The notes beneath the pieces were generated by a model. That model made no database searches and was not told where the DNA came from. It saw only the letters and a program-made list of their open reading frames with translations. A DNA stretch of 64,000 nucleotides from NCBI GenBank assembly GCA_000824805.1, contig CCNA01000002.1, positions 248,001 through 312,000 of the forward strand, in the 5' to 3' direction. This document shows, piece by piece, positions 8,420 through 17,950 of the stretch. Position 1 is the stretch's first letter. Each line of letters begins with the position of its first letter. The position numbers and the translations under genes are program-made. The stretch comes from Mesorhizobium sp. SOD10 (GTDB taxonomy: Bacteria > Pseudomonadota > Alphaproteobacteria > Rhizobiales > Rhizobiaceae).

Positions 8420-10048
8420 TCAGGTCACCGGCGGATAGAGCGTGTCGATGATCATGCGCGCGTCATGGCGCGAATCGAGCATGCCGTAAGTGGTGCGCCA
8501 CTGACCGCCCAGCCGCGTTTCGACGAAGGCGTCTGCGATGCGCCCTGCTCCCAGCCGGCGCAGTTCCGCCGCGGCGGCCGACAGCGCGAGCTGTTCGGTG
8601 AGCAGCCGCGCCGAGCCCTGGTCGGTCGCCGCCACCTGCATGGCAGCCTTCAGCACGCCGATGGTGCCGCGCCCGCCGGTGCCGAGATCGCGGTCGATGC
8701 CGGCGAGCACCTCCTCGAACAGGCCCGGCGCGCGGCCAAGCACGCGCAGCACATCGAGCGCCATGACATTGCCCGAGCCTTCCCAGATCGCGTTGACCGG
8801 CGCCTCGCGATAGTAGCGGGCAAGCGGCGCCTCCTCGACATAGCCGTTGCCGCCAAGGCATTCCATCGCCTCGTAAAGCAGCGCCGGCGCGATCTTGCAG
8901 ACCCAGTATTTGACGACAGGGGTCATGGCGCGGGCAAAGGCCGCCTCGCCGCGGTCGCTTGCAGCCTCGTCGAAGGAGCGCGCCAGTCGGAACGACAGCG
9001 CGGTGGCCGCGGCGACATCGAGCGCCATATCGGCCAGAACCCGCTGCATCAGCGGCTGGTCGATCAAGTTGGAGCCGAACACCTGGCGATGACGCGCGTG
9101 GTGCACGGCCTCGGCGAGGCCCGCCCGCATCAGCGCCGACGAAGCGACCGCGCAGTCGAGCCGGGTCAGCGTAACCATGTCCATGATCGTCTTCACGCCG
9201 GCGCCCGGGTCGCCGACCATCTCGCCGATCGCATTGACGAATTCCACCTCCGACGAGGCGTTCGAGCGGTTGCCGAGTTTGTCCTTCAGCCGCTGGAAGC
9301 GGAAGCCATTGCCGGAACCGTCACCCAGGATGCGCGGAACGAGGAAGCAGGACAGTCCCTCAGATGCCTGGGCGAGCACCAGGAAGGCATCGGACATCGG
9401 CGCCGACATGAACCATTTGTGCCCGGTCAAGCGGTAGAAGCCGCTTCCTGTGCGCTCCGCCCTGGTGGTGTTGGCGCGCACATCGGTGCCGCCTTGCTTC
9501 TCGGTCATCCCCATGCCGAGCGTCAGCCCGGTCTTCTGCACGGGAGGCTTCTGCGTCTGGTCGTATTTGCGCGTCGTCACGCGCGGCGCCCATTCGCGGA
9601 AAAGCTTCGGACTCGCCATCAGCGCTGCCAGCGAGGCGCTGGTCATGGTGATCGGGCACAAATGCCCAGTTTCGAGTTCCGCGGTCAGATAGAAGCGCGC
9701 CGCTCTGACTTGATGGCGGCGGCCGATCTCGGCGTCGCCGTTTTCCCACACCGAAGAATGCAGGCCGCCGGCAATCGAGCGGCGCATCAGGGCGTGATAG
9801 GCCGGATGGTATTCGACCACGTCGAGGCGCCGGCCCTGGCGGTCATGCGTCCGCAATTTCGGCGTGTCGGTGTTGGCGAGGCGGGCGAGCTCCTGCGCCT
9901 CCTGCGTCATCACGAACCGGCCAAGTCCGTCGAGATCCTTGCGCACGGGATCGGAAAAACGCTCGGCAAGCTGGATGAGCAATGGATCGCCCCGCCATGC
10001 ATTGCCGCCCGTCAGCGGCGGCGGCTGGTTGATCACCTCGTCGGTCAC
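8420..10048 (-). CDS. aidB: AidB-type acyl-CoA dehydrogenase family protein
   Basis: A close relative of E. coli AidB, a flavoprotein of the acyl-CoA dehydrogenase fold that is induced during alkylation stress and binds DNA. The shared motifs are long: CPITMT, GMGMTEKQGGTDVRANTTRAE, GHKWFMSAPMSDA, RLKDKLGNRSNASSEVEF, MECLGGNGY and IWEGSGNVM. I choose the GTG at 10048, which has GAAGGA six bases upstream and gives 542 residues, nearly the E. coli length of 541. An upstream TTG at 10078 would start inside a 13-base direct repeat. There is no ada or alkB neighbour in the window. Confidence 0.88.
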   Translation of the reverse strand: MTDEVINQPPPLTGGNAWRGDPLLIQLAERFSDPVRKDLDGLGRFVMTQEAQELARLANTDTPKLRTHDRQGRRLDVVEYHPAYHALMRRSIAGGLHSSVWENGDAEIGRRHQVRAARFYLTAELETGHLCPITMTSASLAALMASPKLFREWAPRVTTRKYDQTQKPPVQKTGLTLGMGMTEKQGGTDVRANTTRAERTGSGFYRLTGHKWFMSAPMSDAFLVLAQASEGLSCFLVPRILGDGSGNGFRFQRLKDKLGNRSNASSEVEFVNAIGEMVGDPGAGVKTIMDMVTLTRLDCAVASSALMRAGLAEAVHHARHRQVFGSNLIDQPLMQRVLADMALDVAAATALSFRLARSFDEAASDRGEAAFARAMTPVVKYWVCKIAPALLYEAMECLGGNGYVEEAPLARYYREAPVNAIWEGSGNVMALDVLRVLGRAPGLFEEVLAGIDRDLGTGGRGTIGVLKAAMQVAATDQGSARLLTEQLALSAAAAELRRLGAGRIADAFVETRLGGQWRTTYGMLDSRHDARMIIDTLYPPVT

Positions 10049-10248
10049 GCCCAATCCTTCAGTTGCCCAATCCTTCAATTGGCCGAGAGGTTCTTAGCAT
10101 TTCCAAGGTCGCGGTCGCGAATCCGAAACCCCTGGGCGTTATAGCCCAAGCCACGGAAGGCGCGCGACGAAAATACCGGGGAGAACGCCTGCAATCCAAA
10201 GCTGGCGCTTGCGGCAGGCCGGACCGCACCCTATAGCAGCGCCTTGAG

Positions 10249-11214
10249 ATGACCGACGCTTCGTCCCTGCCACTCTTTCCCCACCGCCATCTTCTGGGCA
10301 TCCGCGATCTTTCCCCGGCCGATATCGAGCTGTTGCTCGATCGCGCCGACCAGGCCGTGGCGATCTCGCGGCAATCGGAAAAGAAGACCACGACGCTGCG
10401 CGGCCGCACCCAGATCAACCTGTTCTACGAGGCATCGACCCGCACGCAGTCGTCCTTCGAGCTCGCCGGCAAGCGCCTCGGCGCCGACGTCATGAACATG
10501 TCGGTGGCAAGCTCCTCGGTGAAGAAGGGCGAGACGCTGATCGATACGGCCATGACCCTCAACGCCATGCGGCCCGACATCCTGATCATCCGTCACCAGT
10601 CGGCGGGCGCGGCTGCCCTGCTCGCCCAGAAGGTCGGCTGCTCGGTGGTCAATGCTGGCGACGGCGCGCATGAGCACCCGACGCAGGCGTTGCTCGACGC
10701 GCTGACCATCCGCCGGGCCAAGGGGCCGCTCTCGAAGCTGATCGTGGCGATCTGCGGCGACATCCTGCATTCGCGCGTCGCCCGCTCCAACATCATGCTG
10801 TTGAATGCACTCGGCGCGCAGGTGCGCGTTGTCGCTCCCTCGACGCTGCTGCCCTCCGGCATCGACAGGATGGGCGTGATCGTCGCGCGCTCGATGGCCG
10901 AGGGGCTGAAGAATGCCGACGTGGTCATGATGCTGCGCCTGCAGCGCGAGCGCATGGAAGGCGCGTTCGTGCCGTCGATCCGCGAATATTTCCGTTATTT
11001 CGGCCTCGATGCCGAAAAGCTGAAAGCCGCCAAGGACGATGCGCTGGTCATGCATCCCGGCCCGATGAACCGCGGGGTCGAGATCGCCTCCGAGATCGCC
11101 GACGGACCGCAAAGTGTCATCCAGGAACAGGTCGAGATGGGAGTGGCCGTGCGCATGGCGGTGATGGAAGCGCTGCTTGATCCGCGCCGCAACCATGAGG
11201 GGCGCGGCGCATGA
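10249..11214 (+). CDS. pyrB: Aspartate carbamoyltransferase catalytic subunit
   Basis: Condenses carbamoyl phosphate and aspartate in the second step of pyrimidine synthesis. The 321-residue protein has the carbamoyl-phosphate loop [12 protein letters not shown], the [11 protein letters not shown] motif and MHPGPMNRG near the C-terminus. Its stop overlaps the start of the next gene (ATGA at 11211-11214), so the two proteins are probably made in equal amounts. No regulatory pyrI gene is present, consistent with the class that pairs with a dihydroorotase-like partner. Confidence 0.97.
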   Translation: MTDASSLPLFPHRHLLGIRDLSPADIELLLDRADQAVAISRQSEKKTTTLRGRTQINLFYEASTRTQSSFELAGKRLGADVMNMSVASSSVKKGETLIDTAMTLNAMRPDILIIRHQSAGAAALLAQKVGCSVVNAGDGAHEHPTQALLDALTIRRAKGPLSKLIVAICGDILHSRVARSNIMLLNALGAQVRVVAPSTLLPSGIDRMGVIVARSMAEGLKNADVVMMLRLQRERMEGAFVPSIREYFRYFGLDAEKLKAAKDDALVMHPGPMNRGVEIASEIADGPQSVIQEQVEMGVAVRMAVMEALLDPRRNHEGRGA

Positions 11215-12497
11215 GCGTGACCGTCTTCAGCAAGGCGCACATTGTCGACCCGTCGCGTGGCGTCGACGAGATCGGCAGCCTCATCGTCGACGGCCGCAAG
11301 ATCGTCGCTGCTGGAAAAGCGGCACTGAACCAGGGCGCGCCGGAAGGCGCCGCCGTCGTCGACTGCGCCGGCAAAACGATCATTCCAGGTCTTGTCGACG
11401 CGCGCGTCTTCATCGGCGAACCCGGCGGCGAGCATCGCGAGACCATCGCCTCGGCAAGCGTGGCGGCGGCGGCCGGCGGCGTCACCTCCATCGTCATGAT
11501 GCCCGACACCGACCCGGTGATCGACAATGTGGCGCTGGTCGAATTCGTGCTGCGCACGGCGCGCGACACCGCAAGCGTCAACATCTTTCCGGCCGCCGCG
11601 ATCACCAAGGGCCTCGAAGGCCGCGAGATGACCGAATTCGGCCTGCTGCGCGAGGCGGGCGCCGTCGCCTATACCGACGGCAGACACACGATCGCCAACG
11701 CGCTGGTGATGCGCCGCGCGCTGACCTACGCGCGTGATTTCGGCGGCGTGATCGCGCATGAGACCCAGGATGCCGACCTCGCCTCTTCCGGCGTGATGAA
11801 CGAAGGCCTCTATGCAAGCTGGCTCGGCCTTTCGGGCATTCCGCGCGAAGCCGAGCTCATCCCCTTGGAGCGGGATCTAGCGCTGGCCCGGCTGACCGGC
11901 GGGGCCTATCACGCGGCAAAAATCTCGTCCGCGATGGCGGCCGGCGCGGTGAACCGGGCCAAGACCGAAGGCGCCAACGTCACGGCCGGGGTCGCCATCC
12001 ACAATCTGTCGCTCAACGAGAACGATGTCGGCGAATACCGCACATTCTTCCGGCTGACCCCGCCCTTGCGCGCCGAGGACGACAGGCTGGCCATGATCGA
12101 GGCGATCAAGGACGGCACGATCGACATCATCGTCTCCTCGCACGACCCGCAGGACGTCGACACCAAGCGCCTGCCCTTCGCCGATGCTGCCGCCGGCGCG
12201 ATCGGACTGGAAACGCTGCTTGGCGCGGCACTTCGGCTCTACCACAATGGCGATGTGCCGCTGCTCAGGCTGATCGAGACGCTGTCTACTGCGCCGGCGC
12301 GACTGTTCGGCCTGCCGGGTGGCACGCTGCAGCCGGGCGCGCCGGCCGATCTCGCAATCGTCGATGTCGACGAGCCGTGGATCGTCAGCGAAAGCGGACT
12401 GCGCTCGCGTTCGAAGAACACCTGCTTCGAAGGCGCGCGCCTGCAGGGCAAAGTCTTGCAGACGATGGTCGCGGGCCGCACGGTGTTTTCAGTATAG
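11211..12497 (+). CDS. pyrC: Dihydroorotase-like protein, probably non-catalytic (PyrC' type)
   Basis: A 428-residue amidohydrolase-fold protein aligned over its whole length with class I dihydroorotase, but with the metal site eroded. The usual HxH after PGLVD is replaced ([11 protein letters not shown]), the HxxHxS region reads YHAAKISSA, the PHH motif reads AIHNLSL, and the TDHAPH motif reads SSHDPQ. The fold-defining segments [26 protein letters not shown] and GAIGLETLL are kept. In Pseudomonas an inactive PyrC' is needed for PyrB assembly. I infer the same role here from the four-base overlap with pyrB. Annotation pipelines usually label this simply pyrC. Confidence 0.88.
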   Translation: MSVTVFSKAHIVDPSRGVDEIGSLIVDGRKIVAAGKAALNQGAPEGAAVVDCAGKTIIPGLVDARVFIGEPGGEHRETIASASVAAAAGGVTSIVMMPDTDPVIDNVALVEFVLRTARDTASVNIFPAAAITKGLEGREMTEFGLLREAGAVAYTDGRHTIANALVMRRALTYARDFGGVIAHETQDADLASSGVMNEGLYASWLGLSGIPREAELIPLERDLALARLTGGAYHAAKISSAMAAGAVNRAKTEGANVTAGVAIHNLSLNENDVGEYRTFFRLTPPLRAEDDRLAMIEAIKDGTIDIIVSSHDPQDVDTKRLPFADAAAGAIGLETLLGAALRLYHNGDVPLLRLIETLSTAPARLFGLPGGTLQPGAPADLAIVDVDEPWIVSESGLRSRSKNTCFEGARLQGKVLQTMVAGRTVFSV

Positions 12498-12683
12498 CCC
12501 ATTCATTGCTTTGAGCTCTGCCGGACCCTGCCCGCACAGAGTTGCTTGGCGAACCCTCCCGACTCTACCATTATGACCAGCTGATGCCCAAGCAGCGCCA
12601 GCTCTTGCAAACTATGGTTGCATAAAGCAGATTATATCAATCCTGGGGCGAGCGTCTGGAGCGACAGGAGCATGGGGGAAACA

Positions 12684-13265
12684 ATGGGTTACGCGATCGC
12701 GCTCGTCTTCGGCTATCTGCTCGGCTCGATCCCGTTTGGGCTCCTGATCACCCGTGCAGCCGGGCTCGGCGATGTCCGCCAGATCGGCTCCGGCAATATC
12801 GGCGCGACCAATGTGCTGAGGACAGGCAACAAAGGCCTTGCCGCCGCCACGCTGCTGCTCGATGCGCTGAAAGGCACCGTCGCCGCGCTGATCGCCGGCC
12901 ATTTTTCGTCGGACTTCGCACTGTTGGCCGGCTTTGCCGCGTTCCTCGGCCATCTGTTCCCGGTCTGGCTCGGCTTCAAGGGCGGCAAGGGCGTCGCGAC
13001 CTATCTGGGCGTGCTGCTCGGCCTTGCCTGGCAAGGCATGCTCGTCTTCGCCGTCGTCTGGCTCGCGATGGCCTTCCTGTTCCGCTATTCCTCGCTGGCG
13101 GCATTGGCGGCCGCGGTGGTCGTGCCGATCGCGCTCTATTTCATAGGCACGCCGCAGATCGCCGGCCTGTTCGCGCTGATGAGCCTGATCGTCTCCATCA
13201 AGCACCGCGCCAATATCTCGCGCCTGCTGGCCGGCACCGAAGGCAAGATCGGAGCGAAGGGATGA
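12684..13265 (+). CDS. plsY: Glycerol-3-phosphate acyltransferase (acyl-phosphate dependent)
   Basis: An inner-membrane enzyme that transfers an acyl group from acyl phosphate to glycerol 3-phosphate, the first step of phospholipid synthesis. The three family motifs are all present: [18 protein letters not shown] and [10 protein letters not shown]. Five membrane helices are expected over about 193 residues. I choose the ATG at 12684 (GGGGGA upstream). The ATG at 12672 has its AGGAG only one base away. The stop overlaps the dprA start by four bases. Confidence 0.94.
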   Translation: MGYAIALVFGYLLGSIPFGLLITRAAGLGDVRQIGSGNIGATNVLRTGNKGLAAATLLLDALKGTVAALIAGHFSSDFALLAGFAAFLGHLFPVWLGFKGGKGVATYLGVLLGLAWQGMLVFAVVWLAMAFLFRYSSLAALAAAVVVPIALYFIGTPQIAGLFALMSLIVSIKHRANISRLLAGTEGKIGAKG

Positions 13266-14389
13266 GCGCCCCGGCCGCCGGCCCGCGTCTCAGCGACCGG
13301 CAGCGGCTTGCCTGGCTTCGCCTGATCCGCACGCCCAATGTCGGTCCGGCCTCGTTTCGCGAGTTGATCAACCGCTTCGGCTCGGCCGAAGCCGCGCTCG
13401 AAATGTTGCCCGAGCTGATGATTTCCGGCGGCGCCAATCGCATCGCCCGCATTCCGTCCGTCGCCGAGGCCGAAGCCGAGTTGGACGCCGCCCGCCGCGC
13501 CGGCGCCCGCTTCGTCGGCATCGGCGAGGCCGACTATCCGCCCTTGCTGAAGACGCTGGACAACCCGCCGCCGCTGCTTGCGGTGAAAGGCGAAGGCGCG
13601 GTCTTCCGTTTGCCCGCGGTGGCCATCGTCGGCGCCCGCAACGCCTCGCTGGCCGGCATCAAGATGGCGCGCATGCTGGCGGCAGACCTCGGCCGCGAAG
13701 GCTACGCGATCGTTTCCGGCCTGGCGCGCGGCATCGACACGGCCGCGCACAAAGGCAGCGTTTCGACCGGAACGATCGGCGTGCTGGCCGGCGGGCTCGA
13801 TGTCCCCTACCCGCCCGAGAATGCCGGCCTGTGCGACGAGATCGCCGATCGCGGCGGCGCCGTCGTTTCGGAAATGCCCTTCGCCTGGCAGCCGCGCGCC
13901 CAGGATTTTCCGCGTCGCAACCGCCTTGTCGCCGGCATGGCGCTTGGGCTGGTTGTGGTCGAGGCGGCACAGCGCTCCGGTTCGCTGATCAGCGCGCGCC
14001 TCGCCAATGAAATGGGCCGATTGGTCTTTGCCGTGCCGGGCTCGCCGCTCGATCCGCGTGCCGCCGGCTGCAACGCGCTGCTCAAGGACGGCGTCACGCT
14101 GGTCACCGAAGCCGCCGATGTGCTCGGCGCGCTGGCGCCGCTTGCCGGCACCCGGCTTCCAAGAACCCTCCCACTTGCCGAGGCGCCCGACATGTCGGCC
14201 ATGCCGCCGCCCGGCGAAAACGACCGCGCCGATGTGCTGGAAGCGCTTGGCCCCACGCCGATCGCGGTAGACGACATCATCCGTCACACGGGTATGAGCG
14301 CAGCGCAAATATCGATGGTGCTGCTGGAACTCGACCTCGCGGGACGACTGGAGCGTCACGCCGGCGGGAATGTGTCGCTGATCGCGTGA
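13262..14389 (+). CDS. dprA: DNA-processing protein DprA
   Basis: A 375-residue DprA/Smf protein that binds single-stranded DNA and loads RecA during natural transformation, though many non-competent bacteria also keep it. The Rossmann-like core begins at about residue 120 with [13 protein letters not shown] and continues with [29 protein letters not shown] and [13 protein letters not shown]-terminal winged-helix domain ([20 protein letters not shown]) ends the protein. It is the last gene of a pyrB-pyrC'-plsY-dprA forward run, coupled by ATGA overlap to plsY. Confidence 0.95.
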   Translation: MSAPAAGPRLSDRQRLAWLRLIRTPNVGPASFRELINRFGSAEAALEMLPELMISGGANRIARIPSVAEAEAELDAARRAGARFVGIGEADYPPLLKTLDNPPPLLAVKGEGAVFRLPAVAIVGARNASLAGIKMARMLAADLGREGYAIVSGLARGIDTAAHKGSVSTGTIGVLAGGLDVPYPPENAGLCDEIADRGGAVVSEMPFAWQPRAQDFPRRNRLVAGMALGLVVVEAAQRSGSLISARLANEMGRLVFAVPGSPLDPRAAGCNALLKDGVTLVTEAADVLGALAPLAGTRLPRTLPLAEAPDMSAMPPPGENDRADVLEALGPTPIAVDDIIRHTGMSAAQISMVLLELDLAGRLERHAGGNVSLIA

Positions 14390-14422
14390 CCTGCGGCCTT
14401 CAGTTCCGTGCTTTGGGTCCTC

Positions 14423-15565
14423 CTACCGGAACAGATATTTCGACACTTCCGGATTGCCGCGGCGCCACATCACATTGTCGAGGAAGTAGTGGTGCACGTT
14501 GATGAAGATCAGCACGATGAAGAAGAACAGCGATGAACCGAGCACCTGCCTGTCGTAGGGGACCAGGGCGGTCAGCACGAACGGGATCAGCCAGAAGCCG
14601 AGATAGCCGAGGGCAGCGCCTCCGATGATGAATCCCAGCACTCGCAGCCTGTAGCGAGGCCCAAGCACGGATAGTATTTTCGGCTCCGGATCCCGCGCCG
14701 CATCCAAGACGTCACGTTCGACATTGGTCTGATAGCGCCACACCACGGCCAGATATTGCAGCGAGTGCAGCGCCGGCACCACCAGCAGCCAGAGCGGGTT
14801 TATCCTGGCAATCAGGATCCAGAGATAGAGCGACGCGACATAGGCAACGATGCCGTTATACGGCAGGCCCCCATTCTTTCGCCGACGACTAACCAGCATC
14901 AGGAGCGTGGCCGCTGTCGATGCGACGGCCGCCGCCAAGGCAATGTCGGTGATCCATGAAGGCGCGGCGAAGGTGTAATACTGGAGCCCGTAATACTGCC
15001 CCGCGGTGACCGCCGTGTTGGTCTGCAGCCAGGCCAGGATCCACACAGCGTAGCTGTTGAAGAGTAGCACCTTCTTGTCCCGGTCATCGAAGAATTTGCG
15101 TTTCAAGACGGCGTCGACCATCAGCATGCCGTAGCCCTGCTTGACGTAATGCCAGCCGACGAAGAAGAACATCGCGTTGGCCGCGAGGCCGAGCAGCCGC
15201 GTGTTCGACGTCGCCGCACCGTAGACAAAGAACAAGGCCATGATCACCGGAACGATGACGCCGGCGAAAATGTAGCGAAGCTGCAGGCTTCTGTCATAGC
15301 CGTCGCCGCGCGCCTTGCGGCCGAAATTGCGGTAGAAGATCTGGTAGGAATGGGCGAAATGGGGATAGTTCACCAGATAAGCCACGACGACCATCGTCGC
15401 AGCCAGCGGACCTTCATAGTCGCGCGGCACGAAGAACAGCACCGGCAGGATCAGGAAAGCGCTGCCGCCGAGCATGAGGAAGTCGGCGACCGGGCCGAAG
15501 AGATATTTGCCGGGCGGCGTCGCCGCTTTACGGGCGGTGGCGTCTACCGAAAGGTCAAGTGCCAT
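14423..15565 (-). CDS. Unassigned multi-pass membrane protein with conserved-looking His motifs
   Basis: A 380-residue protein with nine or so hydrophobic segments. Several histidine pairs lie at membrane borders: NYPHFAHSY near residue 67, FFVGWHYVKQGYG near residue 138, PALHSLQYLAVVW near residue 270 and NVHHYFLDNVMWR close to the C-terminus. Such an arrangement is seen in membrane diiron or metal-dependent oxidoreductases and carotenoid-type enzymes, but I do not recognise the family and make no functional call. It stands alone on the minus strand, convergent with dprA. GGAGGCTCC precedes its ATG. Confidence 0.75.
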   Translation of the reverse strand: MALDLSVDATARKAATPPGKYLFGPVADFLMLGGSAFLILPVLFFVPRDYEGPLAATMVVVAYLVNYPHFAHSYQIFYRNFGRKARGDGYDRSLQLRYIFAGVIVPVIMALFFVYGAATSNTRLLGLAANAMFFFVGWHYVKQGYGMLMVDAVLKRKFFDDRDKKVLLFNSYAVWILAWLQTNTAVTAGQYYGLQYYTFAAPSWITDIALAAAVASTAATLLMLVSRRRKNGGLPYNGIVAYVASLYLWILIARINPLWLLVVPALHSLQYLAVVWRYQTNVERDVLDAARDPEPKILSVLGPRYRLRVLGFIIGGAALGYLGFWLIPFVLTALVPYDRQVLGSSLFFFIVLIFINVHHYFLDNVMWRRGNPEVSKYLFR

Positions 15566-15657
15566 CCTGGAGCCTCCCTCGGAGGCCCGAGTTTAACCAT
15601 GCCCCCGTCCAAGGGACAAGTTTGCCAGCGGGCCGCTCTCATTGGTCTTGGGGAAAG

Positions 15658-15960
15658 TCACCCCTCAGGGTAGGCAGCCCGAGCGATCTTCATCAGCCGC
15701 TCTCTAGCTTCTGCCACGCGCTTCTGTTCCGACCTTATGCGGTCGCACAGCGCGATGTTGATCCCGACGCCACAGTCCTCGTCCAGCATTTCCTTTGCGT
15801 GATTGAGAGAAGTCTCTGCGCGCTTTACGCTCTGCCTGGCCCTGGCCAGCTCCAAGTTCAGTACGTCCACTGTATCCGCGTCCCAAATTGCGGTCCCTTC
15901 TGGAATTGAACGGGCGCGAATAGTTTTTTGTTCCGATTGCCTACGGCATCGAGCCGGCAA
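15658..15960 (-). CDS. Small hypothetical protein with predicted coiled coil
   Basis: A 100-residue open frame starting from a TTG. Residues about 33-95 are rich in Glu, Arg, Ala and Leu in a heptad-like pattern (LELARARQSVKRAETSLNHAKEMLD, then RIRSEQKRVAEARERLMKIARAA), suggesting a helical hairpin or coiled coil. No family is recognised. The first 25 residues look non-conserved, so the true start may be further in. It is near a tRNA gene in a stretch of otherwise unclear coding status. Confidence 0.4.
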   Translation of the reverse strand: MPARCRRQSEQKTIRARSIPEGTAIWDADTVDVLNLELARARQSVKRAETSLNHAKEMLDEDCGVGINIALCDRIRSEQKRVAEARERLMKIARAAYPEG

Positions 15961-15975
15961 TGGCGCAAAGCGCGG

Positions 15976-16371
15976 TTATTTCCGGAGCAAAGGCTGAATT
16001 GACGCCTTCACCTGGTCGGTAAGTCGATCCTCCAGACGCCATCGCCTGCGAACCCGTGCCCGTTTGTTGGGCTTGTACTCGGTAAGCTCGCGCCGCGCCT
16101 TGGCAGTGGGCATGGCGAACATCAAGGGGTCTGTCCGAAGCCCCCCGGATTCCGTCCAGAAACCGTCATAGTCGGCGGAGACGCGGCGGCGCAAACTGTA
16201 ATCGGTTGCAAAGACATGCCCCGCATTCGATACGGCAAAGAGGCCGGACAGTCCTAAGGACCGGCTTAGAACCTGCGCCACGCGACGCCGAGGACTATGT
16301 CCCTCTGATGATGACCGACGGCATGACCCGGAGGGCCCGGGTCGTTCATCCGAGCCAATTCTGTTGCCCAA
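15976..16371 (-). CDS. Doubtful hypothetical ORF
   Basis: A 131-residue frame from a TTG. The first half looks random. The second half (from MFAMPTAKARRELTEYKP) is basic and could be a real short protein or a decayed gene. No motif or ribosome-binding site supports a start. I include it because it and the coiled-coil ORF fill the gap between a membrane protein gene and tRNA-Lys, where remnants of integrated elements are often found. Confidence 0.2.
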   Translation of the reverse strand: MGNRIGSDERPGPSGSCRRSSSEGHSPRRRVAQVLSRSLGLSGLFAVSNAGHVFATDYSLRRRVSADYDGFWTESGGLRTDPLMFAMPTAKARRELTEYKPNKRARVRRRWRLEDRLTDQVKASIQPLLRK

Positions 16372-16537
16372 CAGCCGGATGCCCGAACCGGGCCACCGGC
16401 CTGCCCTATCGCGAACCGCGCACCCAAGGCAATTTACAAAAATGTAAAGCGCCAGCGGAGCGCCAACACAATGTCGTGGTGGAGGTTGGACTGCGGCAAT
16501 TCGGCAGTTGTGACCGGGCTGTTCAGGCGGTCGTTGT

Positions 16538-16613
16538 TGGTGAGCGCGATGGGATTCGAACCCATGACCTACTGATTAAAAGTCAGTTGCTCTACCGGCT
16601 GAGCTACGCGCTC
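16538..16613 (-). tRNA. tRNA-Lys (anticodon TTT)
   Basis: Read on the minus strand, the sequence folds as a standard tRNA. The acceptor GAGCGCG pairs with CGCGCTC, the D arm carries AGCTCAGCCGGTAGAGCA, and the anticodon stem ACTGA/TCAGT encloses the loop CTTTTAA with anticodon TTT. The T arm is GTTCGAATC. The terminal CCA is encoded (TGG on the plus strand at 16538-16540). Confidence 0.97.
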
Positions 16614-16892
16614 CCGCGGGCTCAAAACGCCGCCCTCGAAATTGCGCGGAACATAGGGAGAGTGCCGCGGCCGGTCAACCGGAAAAAGATGGGCCTCCAA
16701 GGCCGATTTTGTGAACCGATTCGAGGGGTCGCCGAGGGTGTTTGCGAACGGCATTCGATGCCTGCGCAATGCCCCGGGTCAGCATTGCTTCAGAAAGCTC
16801 CACAACAATGGGTTGATATCGAGACTGGAACAATGTGCGACCCGGACCCGTTTCGCAGCCAGGGACGTCGATCAACCTCGAGGAGAAGATTA

Positions 16893-17348
16893 ATGAACAA
16901 GATCGCATCGGGACTGCTGGCAGCCGCTCTCTCGGCGTCGTTCATCGCGGCGGAGATGGTGCCGGTCAACGCTCAGCCAAACTATGTGCCGCAACCCCAG
17001 GGCCTGTCGTCGGATGTCCAGACCGTGCAATATCGGGATTGGAGAAGGCACCGCGGCTTCAACCGCGATTTCTCGCGTCGTGGTGACGCCGTCTATTGGA
17101 ACGGCCATCGTGGCTATCGTGAATATCGCCGCGGCTATCGCCGGCATGGCGACTATTGGTTCCCGCTGGCTGCCTTCGCGACCGGGGCGCTGATCACCGG
17201 CGCCATCGTCAACAGCGAGAACAACCGCGTCTATCGCGGCAACGCGCATGTGCAGTGGTGCTACGACCGCTACCGCTCCTACCGCGCATCGGACAACACC
17301 TTCCAGCCTAACAGCGGCCCGCGTCGGCAGTGCGTGTCGCCCTATTAA
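16893..17348 (+). CDS. BA14K family exported protein
   Basis: A 151-residue protein with a signal peptide (about residues 1-28, ending near PVNAQ). A middle region rich in Arg, Tyr and His follows (WRRHRGFNRDFSRRGD, then GYREYRRGYRRHGDYW), with one hydrophobic segment (FPLAAFATGALITGAIV). The C-terminal BA14K motif HVQWCYDRYRSYRASDNTF with SGPRRQC closes the protein. The family is named after a Brucella immunoreactive 14-kDa protein and is common in Rhizobiales. Its role is in the cell envelope, but the activity is unknown. AGGAG precedes the ATG, and an intrinsic terminator follows 34 bases after the stop. Confidence 0.9.
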   Translation: MNKIASGLLAAALSASFIAAEMVPVNAQPNYVPQPQGLSSDVQTVQYRDWRRHRGFNRDFSRRGDAVYWNGHRGYREYRRGYRRHGDYWFPLAAFATGALITGAIVNSENNRVYRGNAHVQWCYDRYRSYRASDNTFQPNSGPRRQCVSPY

Positions 17349-17381
17349 TGGCCTCCAGTCGATATCCGGGTCGTTGACTGA

Positions 17382-17409
17382 GCCCGCGCCGCAAGGCGCG
17401 GGCTTTCTC
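17382..17409 (+). terminator. Rho-independent terminator after the BA14K gene
   Basis: A perfect nine-base stem GCCCGCGCC / GGCGCGGGC with a GCAA tetraloop, followed by TTTCTC. It lies just beyond the BA14K stop and before the converging DUF6882 gene. Confidence 0.85.
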
Positions 17410-17453
17410 GTTGTCATTCGACTGGACTTCAAGAACTGAGTGCGCCCCACGGG

Positions 17454-17924
17454 TCAGCTTGCCCAGCTAATGGTTTTGAGGATGAGATAAAGTCCTACGC
17501 CGTCATCAGGAGGACAGCGATAGGCTCCGCAGGCGTTGCAAATCCGAGTCACTGCTGAGGTCAATTCCCAGCCGAGTGCGTTAAGATCTTCGTCCGTCAC
17601 ATAGTCTCGAGTTAGCTCGCTGATGCCGTGCTCCTTGCCGAAAGATCGGGCTGACTGGGCGTCCGTTATGAACTCGGAAGGCCAATTCGAATTAGCCCAA
17701 GCCCAGAGCCAATTGCCGGCCTTGGCGCTGGTGGAGCCCGCTATCTGGATTTCCGAAACGACCTTGACGCCGCTCTGGTCGGAAAACAGCAGCTTTCCGG
17801 CCTTCAAGTCGTAGTCGTAACGCGACCAGCTGCCGAGGCGGAAATCCTTCGCCAGGCGCGCATTCTTGGCGGTAAGCTGTTCAAAGGCCTCGTCGCGCCA
17901 AGCAGGATACCAATGCGGTTGCAT
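17454..17924 (-). CDS. DUF6882 domain protein
   Basis: A 156-residue soluble protein of unknown function. The segments GSWSRYDYDLKAGKLLFSD, WLWAWANSNWP and SFGKEHGISELT are what I associate with the DUF6882 family. Two cysteines form CNACGAYRCPP near the C-terminus. I choose the ATG at 17924 because a GGAGGGG lies directly upstream. It begins 26 bases after glpK and may be cotranscribed with the glp operon, but nothing else links it to glycerol. Confidence 0.7.
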   Translation of the reverse strand: MQPHWYPAWRDEAFEQLTAKNARLAKDFRLGSWSRYDYDLKAGKLLFSDQSGVKVVSEIQIAGSTSAKAGNWLWAWANSNWPSEFITDAQSARSFGKEHGISELTRDYVTDEDLNALGWELTSAVTRICNACGAYRCPPDDGVGLYLILKTISWAS

Positions 17925-17950
17925 TTCCCCTCCGCCCGCTCCGGTAATCG

